Assembly: GCF_000341225.1 (NCBI RefSeq)
Contig: NZ_ANAC01000007.1
Coordinates: 124,001 to 188,000, forward strand
DNA from: Nocardiopsis alba DSM 43377
GTDB lineage: Bacteria; Actinomycetota; Actinomycetes; Streptosporangiales; Streptosporangiaceae
Direction: 5' to 3'
Length of the DNA: 64,000 nt
Position 1 is the stretch's first letter, and every line of letters starts with the position of its first letter. Below the pieces are notes generated by a model that saw only the letters and a program-made list of their open reading frames with translations, was not told the origin of the DNA and made no database searches. Shown here piece after piece: positions 1 to 9,593 of this stretch. The position numbers and the translations under genes are program-made.

Positions 1-159
1 CGGACCGCTTTGGAGCGGGTCCGGGAGATCGCCGCGCAGCGGGTCGTGGCCCCGATGGAGGAGGAACTGGAGCGCTATCGCGCCTTCCGGGAGGCCTACG
101 AGGCGGCGGTGCCTCGGGATCGGCGGGCCGGCCGACGGCACGGGGCGCACGAGGAGTGA
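1..159 (+). CDS. C-terminal fragment of an unidentified protein
   Basis: The reading frame is open from base 1 and stops with TGA at 157-159, leaving 52 codons of a gene that begins before the window. The tail is highly charged (Arg/Glu/Ala rich), starts like an amphipathic helix and ends in a basic stretch. A Tyr-x-x-Phe/Tyr helix near the end faintly recalls the last helix of FGGY sugar kinases, but this is too short to assign and I do not name a function. A gap of more than 400 bases follows before the next gene. Confidence 0.6.
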   Translation, partial: RTALERVREIAAQRVVAPMEEELERYRAFREAYEAAVPRDRRAGRRHGAHEE

Positions 160-577
160 GGATCGAAACCGTCGTCCGAGGGTGATGTTTCGGGGACGAC
201 GGGTGATCGGGGGCGGATCGTCTAAGGGCGATTCGTCCCCGTTCGTATGTATTGGAGCGAATTCAGGCTGGTAGAAGGCAAATCGTGACTCTTGTCAACT
301 CCCTTGGGACACAGGGTGAGGGCTACCGTGTCCCCAACCCACGAGTCACATACAATCGGCGATTAAGTTATTACCCAAAGTAATGTAAAGTGGGGAGGGT
401 GTGCTTGCCGAGGCGCCGACCAGGGGGGTTGTTCGCCGGTTCCGGTGACCGAACGGTATCGCGGGGGAACGTGGGGCGAATCCGGTTCGTCGAAGGGAGA
501 ACCGTGAGAGGCGGTGGGCACATCAGAGTCCCAGAGGCCGAAGGGCAGAGGGCGGAACGAGGGGGGAGGACGGAACG
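160..577. other. 418-bp intergenic region with inverted repeats
   Basis: I see no convincing gene here. The first half is relatively AT-rich for this genome and holds nested inverted repeats (285-349), a TACAAT box (351-356) that could be a -10 element, and an ATTAC-N5-GTAAT dyad (370-384). An ORF at 390-581 begins GTG, is Arg/Gly rich and ends in a GTGA overlap with the next gene. It could be a leader peptide, but it looks like a GC-driven open frame. The GGGGGGAGG at about 560-568 is the ribosome binding site of the diguanylate cyclase. Confidence 0.6.
285..384. promoter_or_regulatory. Nested inverted repeats and dyad upstream of a diguanylate cyclase gene
   Basis: An outer pair, GTGACTC (285-291) and GAGTCAC (343-349), encloses a perfect inner pair, GGGACAC (306-312) and GTGTCCC (328-334). 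The inner stem can extend with GGT/ACC in the loop and TT/AA at its base. TACAAT at 351-356 lies just outside the outer arm, and ATTAC/GTAAT (370-374/380-384) follows. On the minus strand TTGACA is present at 298-293. This could be an operator cluster or a structured RNA leader. It does not match a c-di-GMP riboswitch consensus that I can recognise. Confidence 0.4.
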
Positions 578-1930
578 GTGAGTATCTCGGAGAAGCCGAT
601 GGCGCCCGAGGGGAGCCCGCCGGGGGTCTGGCGGTCCTGGCCGGTCTTCCGACAGCCTCCGGGGCTGGTCGTCTACCTGGTCCTACTGGTGTTCGTCGCG
701 TTGTTCCTGTTCGGGGTGGCCGCCGCGCAGACGGTGTTCACCGCCTACGACCTCACGCTCTTCGTCGCCCTCACACTGTGCGCCGTGGTGTGCGTGGAGG
801 CGATCCGGCGCATCGGGATCCCCGAAGGCGTGAGCCGCGACCTGCTGGGCGCCTGGTGGCTACCGGCGATGCTCCTGCTGCCGCCGCTGTACTCGCTCCT
901 GATCCCCGCGCCCGTCTTCCTCATCCTGCAACGCAGGAGCAGGCGGGCGCTCCTGCACCGCAGGGTCTTCAACGCCGCCTCGGTCGGCGTCTCCGGGTTC
1001 CTGGCCTCGGTGCTCTGGAACAGCGGGCAGAACGGACCGATCGCCGGGATCGGCGGCACCTCCTCCGCGCACGAGACCCTGACCACCGTCAACGGCGTCT
1101 TCCTGGCCCTGGCCTGCTGCGCCGTCTTCACGCTGCTCAACACCCTCCTGGTCTTCTTCGCGGCCCGGCTCAGCACCGGGGCCGGCAGTACGCCGAGCAT
1201 GTGGGACCGTGAGGCGCTCCTGGTGGACTCCGTCGAATTATGTGTCGGCGTCACCGTCGCCATCCTCGCGCAGCTCTCCCTGTTCCTGCTGGTGATCGCC
1301 GTTCCCCCGGTGCTCCTGCTCCAGCGCAGCCTCGTCTACCAGCAGTTGCAGACCGCCGCCCGTACCGACCCCAAGACCGGGCTCCTCAACGCCCCCACCT
1401 GGGAACAGGAGGCGGCGGCGCAGATCGCTCGCGCGCGTTCCTCGTCCGGTCAGGCCGCCGTGCTCATCGTCGACATCGACCACTTCAAACGGGTCAACGA
1501 CAACTACGGGCACCTCTTCGGCGACCAGGTCCTGCTGGGGGTGGCCACCACCATCTCCCAGCAGTTGCGCCAGTCCGACCTGCTCGGTCGCTTCGGGGGC
1601 GAGGAGTTCGTGGTCCTGCTGCCGGGCGCGGACACCACCGAGGCATGGCAGGCGGCGGAACGACTGCGCTCCCAGGTCGGCCGGATGGAGATCGCGGTGG
1701 ACGACGTCCCCGTGTCGATCACCATCTCGATCGGTTTGGCGGTGGTCGGCGACCACGGCGACGATCTCGTCGAGCTGCTCACCGCGGCCGACCTCGCGCT
1801 CTACCGGGCCAAGGAGACCGGCCGCGACCGGGTCTGCCTGCCCGCGGGGCGGCCCGAGGTGAGCGGGAAGATCCCCGGCCCCCGGGAGGGGGAGACCCAC
1901 CGGGCCGGCGGTTCGGCCGATCAACTCTGA
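578..1930 (+). CDS. Membrane-anchored GGDEF diguanylate cyclase
   Basis: This 450-residue protein has six hydrophobic segments in roughly the first 250 residues, then a complete GGDEF domain (about 265-420). The signature is GGEEF at residues 340-344, an accepted active variant. An RQSD motif at 331-334 sits exactly five residues before it, matching the RxxD inhibitory I-site. The protein should make cyclic di-GMP from two GTP at the membrane, with product feedback. The GTG start is preceded by a strong GGGGGGAGG. No EAL domain is present. The membrane half is a generic sensor-like region whose signal I cannot name. Confidence 0.92.
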   Translation: MSISEKPMAPEGSPPGVWRSWPVFRQPPGLVVYLVLLVFVALFLFGVAAAQTVFTAYDLTLFVALTLCAVVCVEAIRRIGIPEGVSRDLLGAWWLPAMLLLPPLYSLLIPAPVFLILQRRSRRALLHRRVFNAASVGVSGFLASVLWNSGQNGPIAGIGGTSSAHETLTTVNGVFLALACCAVFTLLNTLLVFFAARLSTGAGSTPSMWDREALLVDSVELCVGVTVAILAQLSLFLLVIAVPPVLLLQRSLVYQQLQTAARTDPKTGLLNAPTWEQEAAAQIARARSSSGQAAVLIVDIDHFKRVNDNYGHLFGDQVLLGVATTISQQLRQSDLLGRFGGEEFVVLLPGADTTEAWQAAERLRSQVGRMEIAVDDVPVSITISIGLAVVGDHGDDLVELLTAADLALYRAKETGRDRVCLPAGRPEVSGKIPGPREGETHRAGGSADQL

Positions 1931-2017
1931 GCGGTGGGTCGGGGAGGCGCGCGGGTTGTCCACAGGCTCCGACACCCGTGCTTGCGCCGTCACCGCCCGG
2001 TGACCGAACGTGAGTAC

Positions 2018-3163
2018 ATGCCTCGTGATCGGTACGAACCCTCCCCGGACCCCGACGACCTTCTCCGACCCACCGACGGCCCCGCCGCCTTCGACGGAGG
2101 GGGCGCCGGCCCCGGCCCTCGACCGCCGACCCTCGGCCCCCCACTGCGGCTGAACGACGCGAACGACCTCCTGGCGATCCTGCCCCGCCTGGTCCGCCGA
2201 CCGCTCGTCGACGCGGTCGTCACCCTGGTCCTGGACCGGCACGAGGTCCTCGGGGTGCTGTACGGCCCCCTCGACCACCTGGAGCGGACCTCGGCGACCG
2301 AACACGGCGGTTCGAGCGCGGTGGAGATCGCCCTGCGCTCCTCGGCCGACTCGATCCTGGTGATCGCCTTCGGCCCGGCGGAACGGGTGGACCCCCACGT
2401 GACCTCGCTGCTCGTGGCGGCCGGGACGGCGGGCCTGGCGGTGCCGGAGGCGCTGCGGATCACCGACGGTCGTTACCTCTCCTACCTGTGCCGAGGAGCC
2501 GACTGCTGCCCGGAGGAAGGGCACCCCCTCGCCCCTCGACCCGCACCGATCCCCCTCCCGGGCCCGGAACCCGGGGAACCGGTACGGGACGCCCGGATCC
2601 GGGCCCTGCTCGAACCGGTCGAGGGCACGCCCCGCGCGACGGCGGAACGGGCCGCCGCGGCCGAGGAGGAACGCGCGCGGCGCGAGGACCCCCGGGCCGC
2701 GGGCCGTGTCCCCTCGGTGCTCAGGGCGGTCCGGAGGGAGCGGGAGGGGCGTGTCACCGACCCCGGCGCCCTGGCGGCGCTCGGGGTCCATCTGCTCGAT
2801 CTCCGGGCTCGGGACGCGGTCTGGGCCGGGATCACCCCGGAGACGGCCCGGCTCCACCTCGGGTTGTGGTCCAGGGTCGCCCGCCACGTCCCCGAACGCC
2901 ATCGGGCCGCCCCGGCGGCCCTGCTCGCGGTCGCGGCCTGGCAGCTGGACGACGAACCTCTGGCCAGGGCCGCCCTGCGGGTCGCCACCGAGGCCGCCCC
3001 CGGGTACGCGATGGCGGTGCTGATGGAACGGGCCTTGAGTTGGGGGTTGCCCGCCGACCGTTGGGCCGGATACGTGGCCGAACACGGGGGAGCCGAGGGC
3101 CTGACACGGGCGACCTTGGAGCGGGAACCCGAACCCGACGACCCACCGGAAGGGCGCCCATAG
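2018..3163 (+). CDS. DUF4192 domain protein
   Basis: The protein has 381 residues if the ATG at 2018 is used; an in-frame GTG at 2000 is an alternative, and neither has a good Shine-Dalgarno sequence. The N-terminal half carries the DUF4192 pattern: an LxDxNDLLA-like opening, a helix with VLDRHEVLGVLYG, and the conserved aromatic-Cys segment RYLSYLCRGADCC. The C-terminal half ends in a helical region with repeated Ala/Leu helices (AALLAVAAWQLDDEPLARAAL), as usual for the family. The domain is common in actinobacteria and has no established function. A Pro-rich linker splits the halves. Confidence 0.85.
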   Translation: MPRDRYEPSPDPDDLLRPTDGPAAFDGGGAGPGPRPPTLGPPLRLNDANDLLAILPRLVRRPLVDAVVTLVLDRHEVLGVLYGPLDHLERTSATEHGGSSAVEIALRSSADSILVIAFGPAERVDPHVTSLLVAAGTAGLAVPEALRITDGRYLSYLCRGADCCPEEGHPLAPRPAPIPLPGPEPGEPVRDARIRALLEPVEGTPRATAERAAAAEEERARREDPRAAGRVPSVLRAVRREREGRVTDPGALAALGVHLLDLRARDAVWAGITPETARLHLGLWSRVARHVPERHRAAPAALLAVAAWQLDDEPLARAALRVATEAAPGYAMAVLMERALSWGLPADRWAGYVAEHGGAEGLTRATLEREPEPDDPPEGRP

Positions 3164-3263
3164 GGATGAATCGGACAGGAGGGGTCGCGAACCCCTGTGG
3201 GGCGGGGGAGGCCGCACGGAACTCGTGGCCCCGGCACATCTCCCGACGCCCTAGGCTGGAGGC

Positions 3264-4928
<1,665 letters not shown>

Positions 4929-4947
4929 ACGCGGAACGCTCGTGTTC

Positions 4948-4984
4948 GGCCCCGCCCTCCGGCCTCGGAGGGCGGGGCCCTTTC
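4948..4984 (+). terminator. Intrinsic terminator after ettA
   Basis: A perfect 13-bp GC stem (4948-4960 with 4967-4979) has a six-base loop and is followed by CTTTCGT. It lies 20 bases after the ettA stop codon. Confidence 0.85.
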
Positions 4985-5059
4985 GTGCCCGATGGTCGAT
5001 CTATTCCCTCCGGAGGGCTCGACCTGACGGAACGGGGGACGTCGCATACCCTGGGGGCG

Positions 5060-5608
5060 ATGACTTCCGCGCGTGATGACCACCAGAGCGCGGGCGACGA
5101 GCCCGTGCGGACGACCTTCTACGAGGCCGTGGGCGGGGAGGAGACCTTCACCCGCCTGGTACGCCGTTTCTACGAGCGTGTGGCCGAAGACCCCGTGTTG
5201 CGACCCATGTATCCGGAGGAGGACCTCGGCCCCGCCGAGGAACGGCTCCGGCTGTTCCTCATCCAGTACTGGGGAGGGCCGCGCACCTACAACGAGCTGC
5301 GCGGCCACCCGCGTCTGCGGATGCGGCACTTCCCCTTCCGCATCGGTGCCGTCGAGCGCGACCTGTGGCTGGAGCACATGCGCGCCGCGGTGGACTCCCT
5401 GGAGCTGCCCCAGAGCCTGGAGCGCCGTCTCTGGGAGTACATGGTCATGGCCGCGCACAGCATGGTCAACGTCCCGGAGGAGGCCACGCCTCCGGAGGTG
5501 GCCGAGCCGACCTCGGTGACGGTCGGACCCGACGGCGGTGTGCGCGCGGGCGGCTCGGACGACGGCGACGACGACGGCGAGGCCATCACCATCTCACTGA
5601 AGCGTTGA
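5060..5608 (+). CDS. glbO: Group II truncated hemoglobin (GlbO type)
   Basis: The ATG at 5060 gives 182 residues. The core (about 15-140) shows the group II 2-on-2 globin pattern: [11 protein letters not shown], a long B/E region ending in [14 protein letters not shown] carrying the proximal F8 histidine, and the invariant Trp in DLWLEHM (G8). GlbO binds heme and handles oxygen or NO and peroxide chemistry in actinobacteria. The last about 40 residues are an acidic Gly/Asp tail that looks disordered and is not part of the fold. TACCCT at 5047-5052 is a possible -10, so the message may have a very short leader. The following gene is convergent. Confidence 0.93.
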   Translation: MTSARDDHQSAGDEPVRTTFYEAVGGEETFTRLVRRFYERVAEDPVLRPMYPEEDLGPAEERLRLFLIQYWGGPRTYNELRGHPRLRMRHFPFRIGAVERDLWLEHMRAAVDSLELPQSLERRLWEYMVMAAHSMVNVPEEATPPEVAEPTSVTVGPDGGVRAGGSDDGDDDGEAITISLKR

Positions 5609-5624
5609 GCCGGGGCGGTTCCGC

Positions 5625-6047
5625 TCAGGAGTACTCGGCGAGCAGGGCGCGCTCGGTGTCGTTCAGACGCCGGGCGCTCTGCGTCGCCACGTCGAAACCG
5701 ACCAGGACGGTCGAGGCCTTCAGGTACACGCGCTCGTCGTCGAGGATCTCGTAGGCCAGGGTGCAGCTGGCGTTGCGCACCTGTGTCACCCACAGTTCGA
5801 CCCGCACCGGGTCGGTCCGGGGCAGCAGCGGGGCGACGTAGTCGGCCTCCTGGCGGGCCACCACCATGGCCCCGAAGCCATCGCCCCGCGCCACCGAGCC
5901 CAGGTTGAGGAACGAGACCCGGGCGTCCTCCAGGTAGGTGAGCATCCGCACGTTGTTGACGTGCTGCTGGGGGTCCAGGTCGGCGTAGCGCACCTGCGCG
6001 TGGTGCACGTACCGCTTGGTCTCGGCGGTGGTCTCGGTCGGGGTCAC
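5625..6047 (-). CDS. Acyl-CoA thioesterase, hot-dog (4HBT) family
   Basis: The GTG at 6047 gives 140 residues and is preceded by GGGAGAGGA eight bases upstream. The 4HBT active-site segment, YADLDPQQHVNN followed by MLTYLEDAR, lies near the N-terminus, and the rest predicts a single hot-dog domain. Such enzymes hydrolyse acyl-CoA or acyl-carrier thioesters; the substrate cannot be read from sequence. It is convergent with the globin gene, with only 16 bases between the stops. The globin-thioesterase pairing next to ettA is a familiar actinobacterial arrangement. Confidence 0.9.
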   Translation of the reverse strand: MTPTETTAETKRYVHHAQVRYADLDPQQHVNNVRMLTYLEDARVSFLNLGSVARGDGFGAMVVARQEADYVAPLLPRTDPVRVELWVTQVRNASCTLAYEILDDERVYLKASTVLVGFDVATQSARRLNDTERALLAEYS

Positions 6048-6210
6048 GTTGCGGGTCCTCTCCCTCGGGTCACCCCCGGAGGGGCTCCTGCGCTCGGGTG
6101 CGCCCGGCGGGGAACGTCGGGGCACGACCCCTCATTGTTCCAAAGAGGACCGGACGGGGCCCCGGGTGGTCCTGTGTCCTTGCTCTCCCACCCGGAGCCC
6201 GCGTCGATGG

Positions 6211-8304
6211 TCAGCCGACCGAGAGTCCCAGGTGGTGGGCGAGGAAGGCGAGCTGGTCGGCGCTCAGTTCCACGCTGCGGCTCACCGAACGGGAGCTGTG
6301 CCCCACCTCTCCCTCCCTGCGCAGCAGCACCGGGCTCTCCTCGATCGACGACGAGGTGGCGTGCTGGAGGGCCGCGCACAGCTTGCGCGCGTGCAGCGGG
6401 TCCACACGCGTGTCGTTGTCGAACACGGTGAAGAGGACGGCCGGGTAGCGGGTGCCCTCACGCACGTTGTGGTACGGGGAGTAGCCCAGCAACCAGCCCA
6501 GCTCCTCGGGCACGTCGGCGCTGCCGTACTCCACGCTCCACAGCTGTCCGAGCCCGAACCTCTCGTAGCGCACCATGTCCAGCAGGGGGGCCGAGCACAC
6601 GGCGGCGGCGAACAGGTCCGGTCGCTGGGTGACCATGGTGCCCACGAGCAGGCCGCCGTTGCTGCCGCCCATGATCGCCAGGTGGTCGGTGTCGGTGACA
6701 CCCGAGGAGATCAGGTGTTCGGCGGCCGCCGCGCAGTCGTCGAACACGTTCTGCTTCTTCCCGAGCATGCCGTCGCGGTGCCACTGCTCGCCCTCCTCCA
6801 GGCCGCCCCGCAGGTTGGCCACGGCGTAGACGCCGCCGGCCTCGACCCAGGACAGGATCGTCGCGGAGTAGGAGGGGGTCATCGGGATCTGGAAGCCGCC
6901 GTAGCCGTACAGGATGGTCGGCCGGGGGCCGTCCGCCGGAGCGACCGGGGAGACGACCAGCATCCGGACCGTGGTGCCGTCCTTGGAGGTGAAGGACACC
7001 TGCTCGGTGCGGACCTCGGGCAGGTCGACCTCGCCGGGGGCCTGGGCCCAACGCTCCACCGTGTCGGCGCGGGCGTCGTAGCGGTAGACCGAGGAGGGGT
7101 GGGTGTTGTCGGTGTAGCCGAACCACGCCTCGTGGCCGCCCTCGGGGCGGGCGGTCAGACCGGCCAGACTCCCCAACCCGGGCATGGGCAGGGTGCCCAG
7201 GAGCTCTCCGGAGGCCGGATCGTGGCGGGTGATCTCGCTGATCGCGTGCCGGCTCCAGACCGCGAGCAGCACGGGGGAGTCGAGCTCCTCGCCGTCGAGG
7301 AGGGCGTGTCCCTGGAGCACCGCCTCCTCGTCCTCGTGGATCAGGGTGGTCCAGTTCTCGTACCCGGGTGAGGCCGGGTCGACCACGCACAGACGTCCGC
7401 GCGGGGCGTCGCGGTCGGTGAGCAGGTACAGGCGACCGTCGCGGCCGACCCGGGCGCCGGTGTCGGCGTCGACGCCCTCCTGAACGGTGACCAGGCGGGG
7501 GCTCTCCAGAGGGCCCTCGTGCAGGTCGGCGACCCAGAGGTCGATGGCGGCGGAGGTGCCCTTGGCCGAGGACAGCACCAGCCAACGGCCGTCCGTGCTG
7601 ATGGACAGGCCGTAGTACTCGGTCTTGTCCCGGCCCTCGCCGAAGACGATCGCGTCCTCCTCGGCGGGGGTTCCCAACCGGTGCAGGTAGACGCGGCGGT
7701 GGTAGCTCTCCTCGCCTTCGGGGACCAGGTCGGTGGACAGCCGGCGCACGTAGTAGAAGGCCGAGCCGTCCGGTAGCCAGGCCACCGGGCTGTACCGGGT
7801 GCGGTCGATGGGGGTGTCGACGAGCTCCCCCGAGTCCACGTCCATGAGGCGCAGGAGGGACTCCTCGTCGCCTCCCTCGGAGAGCTGGTAGGCCAGCAGA
7901 CGGCCGTCGGGGGAGGGGCTCCAGGAGTCCAGGGTGGTCGTTCCGCTCGGGTCCAGGACCCCGGGGTCGATCAGGGTGCGCTCGGGGCCGTCGCCGTCTT
8001 GGACGGACAGTACGGAGTGCTCCTGGCCGGGGCCGAGACGGGTGCTGAAGCGGCGCTCGCCCCGCCATACCGGCACCCCCACGTTCCCGGCACCCATGAG
8101 TGAGCGGAGCCGTTCGGCGAAGGGATCGCGGGCGACGTGTTCGGAGCCGAGTCGGTGGTACAGGTCGTCCTGGGCGTCGGACCATTCCTTGGTGTCGGGG
8201 GAGTCGGCCTCCTCCAACCATCGGTAGGGGTCCCGGACCATGTGGCCGTGCAGGTTCTCTTGGATGTCCAGCCGTTGGGCCGGGGGATAGCGGAGTTCGC
8301 TCAT
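6211..8304 (-). CDS. Prolyl oligopeptidase family serine peptidase (S9A)
   Basis: This 697-residue protein has the S9A layout: an N-terminal seven-blade propeller (about 70-400) and a C-terminal alpha/beta-hydrolase domain. The nucleophile Ser548 lies in GGSNGG. The Asp lies in the DNDTRVDPLHARK segment, and the His follows in EVGHSS near the C-terminus, so the triad is complete. There is no signal peptide, so it should act in the cytoplasm on short proline-containing peptides. The ATG at 8304 was chosen because it starts directly at the conserved family N-terminus (YPPAQR... DPYRWLEE). Confidence 0.93.
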   Translation of the reverse strand: MSELRYPPAQRLDIQENLHGHMVRDPYRWLEEADSPDTKEWSDAQDDLYHRLGSEHVARDPFAERLRSLMGAGNVGVPVWRGERRFSTRLGPGQEHSVLSVQDGDGPERTLIDPGVLDPSGTTTLDSWSPSPDGRLLAYQLSEGGDEESLLRLMDVDSGELVDTPIDRTRYSPVAWLPDGSAFYYVRRLSTDLVPEGEESYHRRVYLHRLGTPAEEDAIVFGEGRDKTEYYGLSISTDGRWLVLSSAKGTSAAIDLWVADLHEGPLESPRLVTVQEGVDADTGARVGRDGRLYLLTDRDAPRGRLCVVDPASPGYENWTTLIHEDEEAVLQGHALLDGEELDSPVLLAVWSRHAISEITRHDPASGELLGTLPMPGLGSLAGLTARPEGGHEAWFGYTDNTHPSSVYRYDARADTVERWAQAPGEVDLPEVRTEQVSFTSKDGTTVRMLVVSPVAPADGPRPTILYGYGGFQIPMTPSYSATILSWVEAGGVYAVANLRGGLEEGEQWHRDGMLGKKQNVFDDCAAAAEHLISSGVTDTDHLAIMGGSNGGLLVGTMVTQRPDLFAAAVCSAPLLDMVRYERFGLGQLWSVEYGSADVPEELGWLLGYSPYHNVREGTRYPAVLFTVFDNDTRVDPLHARKLCAALQHATSSSIEESPVLLRREGEVGHSSRSVSRSVELSADQLAFLAHHLGLSVG

Positions 8305-8311
8305 ACTTCGC

Positions 8312-8317
8312 ACCCTA
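8312..8317 (-). promoter_or_regulatory. Possible -10 box for the prolyl oligopeptidase gene
   Basis: On the minus strand the hexamer TAGGGT ends seven bases before the ATG, matching the TAGNNT style of actinobacterial housekeeping promoters. No good -35 is seen. If used, the transcript would start at or a few bases before the start codon. Confidence 0.35.
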
Positions 8318-8390
8318 TCCACCCATATCTCACCGTGTGTGTTCGGCGCGGCGGCAACGTGAAACCCGGCTTCTCGGCCGCACAATGGGT

Positions 8391-8421
8391 TCCAGAAAGC
8401 GACAACGAGCGGTTTTCTGGA
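8391..8421. repeat. Inverted repeat between divergent genes
   Basis: TCCAGAAA (8391-8398) and TTTCTGGA (8414-8421) are perfectly complementary. One G-T and one C-G pair extend them to a ten-pair stem with an 11-base loop. It is relatively AT-rich and sits in the 327-bp gap between the divergent peptidase and HNH genes, so it may be an operator or an RNA leader hairpin. The rest of the gap shows nothing I can name. Confidence 0.45.
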
Positions 8422-8631
8422 CGCCCGACGTAAATTGGGGTGGCGCCGGGACGGTTCCACCCAGCAAACTGAATGCGGGACGCAACTCGGCGGGAACCAC
8501 CGGGAGGTCCGTGTGGCAAGGCGTAAGGAGACATCGGTCTTCGAACCGGTGCACAGGGAGGTTTCCCGGGCGGCCGAACGGCCGACCGGGAAGGAGACAC
8601 GGCGGTCGACGACGACCGTCGGGGTGACGCG

Positions 8632-9183
8632 ATGAGCGCCCGACGCAGCCGGGAGGGTGGTCCAGGCACCGCCCGCCGCCACGTGCTGCTGCTCAACGCC
8701 AGCTTCGAACCATTGACGACGCTTCCGCTACGCAGAGCGATCCTGCTCGTTCTGCGGGAGAAGGCGGAGGTCGTCCACGAGGACGGCACGGGGGCGATGC
8801 TGCATTCGGCCACCCGCTCCTACGACGTGCCGTCGGTGATCCGGCTCAGGCGCTACATCAGTGTTCCGTACAGCCGCAGGGTGCCCCTCACCCGAGTGGC
8901 GCTCATGCGCAGAGACAGGCACACCTGCGGTTACTGCGGTAAGAAGGCCGAGACGATCGACCACGTCATCCCTCGAAGCAGGGGCGGTGCCCACGTGTGG
9001 GAGAACGTCGTGGCGGCCTGCAAGCCCTGCAACCACCGCAAGGCGGACAAGTTCCTGGACGAGATCGGCTGGGAACTGCACATCACCCCCAAGGTGCCCA
9101 AGGGACCCCACTGGCGGTTGATCAACGGTGACCTGCACGGCGACCCCCAGTGGGAGCCGTACATGGCGCATCTGGCCGCCTGA
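8632..9183 (+). CDS. HNH endonuclease family protein
   Basis: This 183-residue protein has the HNH fold at about 95-145. Zinc ligands are Cys99 and Cys102 (CGYC) and Cys130 and Cys133 (CKPC). The catalytic DH pair is Asp110-His111 in IDHVIPRSRGG, with WENVV and an NH pair right after CKPC. The N-terminal 90 residues (VLLLNASFEPL, VIRLRRYISVPY) are typical of the widespread actinobacterial chromosomal HNH family, which is not tied to a restriction system. It is probably a DNA nuclease of unknown target; no methylase or mobile element is adjacent. Confidence 0.92.
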   Translation: MSARRSREGGPGTARRHVLLLNASFEPLTTLPLRRAILLVLREKAEVVHEDGTGAMLHSATRSYDVPSVIRLRRYISVPYSRRVPLTRVALMRRDRHTCGYCGKKAETIDHVIPRSRGGAHVWENVVAACKPCNHRKADKFLDEIGWELHITPKVPKGPHWRLINGDLHGDPQWEPYMAHLAA

Positions 9184-9315
9184 GGCGGCCCGCGGGGTCG
9201 GGGGCACGCGTCCCACCCGGTCCCGTGAACGCCCTCGGAGACGGAGCCCTTCCCCGGCCCGGCTCCGGGGGCGTCGCCCTGCCGGGGACCTCGAGCGCGG
9301 ATCTATCCTGAGCCC

Positions 9316-9522
9316 ATGCCCAGATACGATTTCCGCTGCCGCGAGTGCGGCGAGACCTTCGAGCTCTCCCGGCCCATGGCCGACTCCGACGCCCCGGCGG
9401 ACTGCCCGCGAGGGCACGACGACACGGTGCGCCTGCTGTCCACCGTCGCGGTGGGCGGACGCGCGTCCGCCCCCGCCGCCCCCACCGGTGGCGGGTGCTG
9501 CGGGGGCGGCTGCTGTTCCTGA
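9316..9522 (+). CDS. FmdB-like zinc ribbon protein
   Basis: This 68-residue protein opens MPRYDFRCRECGETFE, the hallmark of the FmdB/CxxC_CxxC_SSSS regulatory-protein family. A second Cys (ADCPRGH) completes the N-terminal metal site. The C-terminus is Gly/Cys rich (GGGCCGGGCCS), adding four more cysteines that could bind metal. The function of the family is not established. It lies between the HNH gene and a convergent ilvD, with a terminator hairpin beyond it. Confidence 0.88.
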   Translation: MPRYDFRCRECGETFELSRPMADSDAPADCPRGHDDTVRLLSTVAVGGRASAPAAPTGGGCCGGGCCS

Positions 9523-9558
9523 ACCGACCACGGTCCGGTGGGACCACGTCGGGTCCTC

Positions 9559-9585
9559 GGGCCCACGTCCCTCGGGCGTGGGCCC
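9559..9585. terminator. Terminator hairpin between convergent fmdB-like gene and ilvD
   Basis: A perfect nine-base stem, GGGCCCACG (9559-9567) with CGTGGGCCC (9577-9585), lies in the 71-bp gap between convergent genes and ends nine bases before the ilvD stop. Being symmetrical, it could serve both strands. There is no T-run. Confidence 0.7.
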
Positions 9586-9593
9586 CGGGTCGG

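Noticed and set aside
285..349. c-di-GMP or c-di-AMP riboswitch before the GGDEF gene
   Set aside because: Nested stems are present, but the conserved sequence blocks of the GEMM or ydaO motifs are not recognisable.
390..581. 63-codon frame overlapping the diguanylate cyclase start (GTGA)
   Set aside because: Arg/Gly-rich composition typical of chance open frames in high-GC DNA. The ribosome binding site inside it belongs to the next gene. A leader peptide is possible but unsupported.
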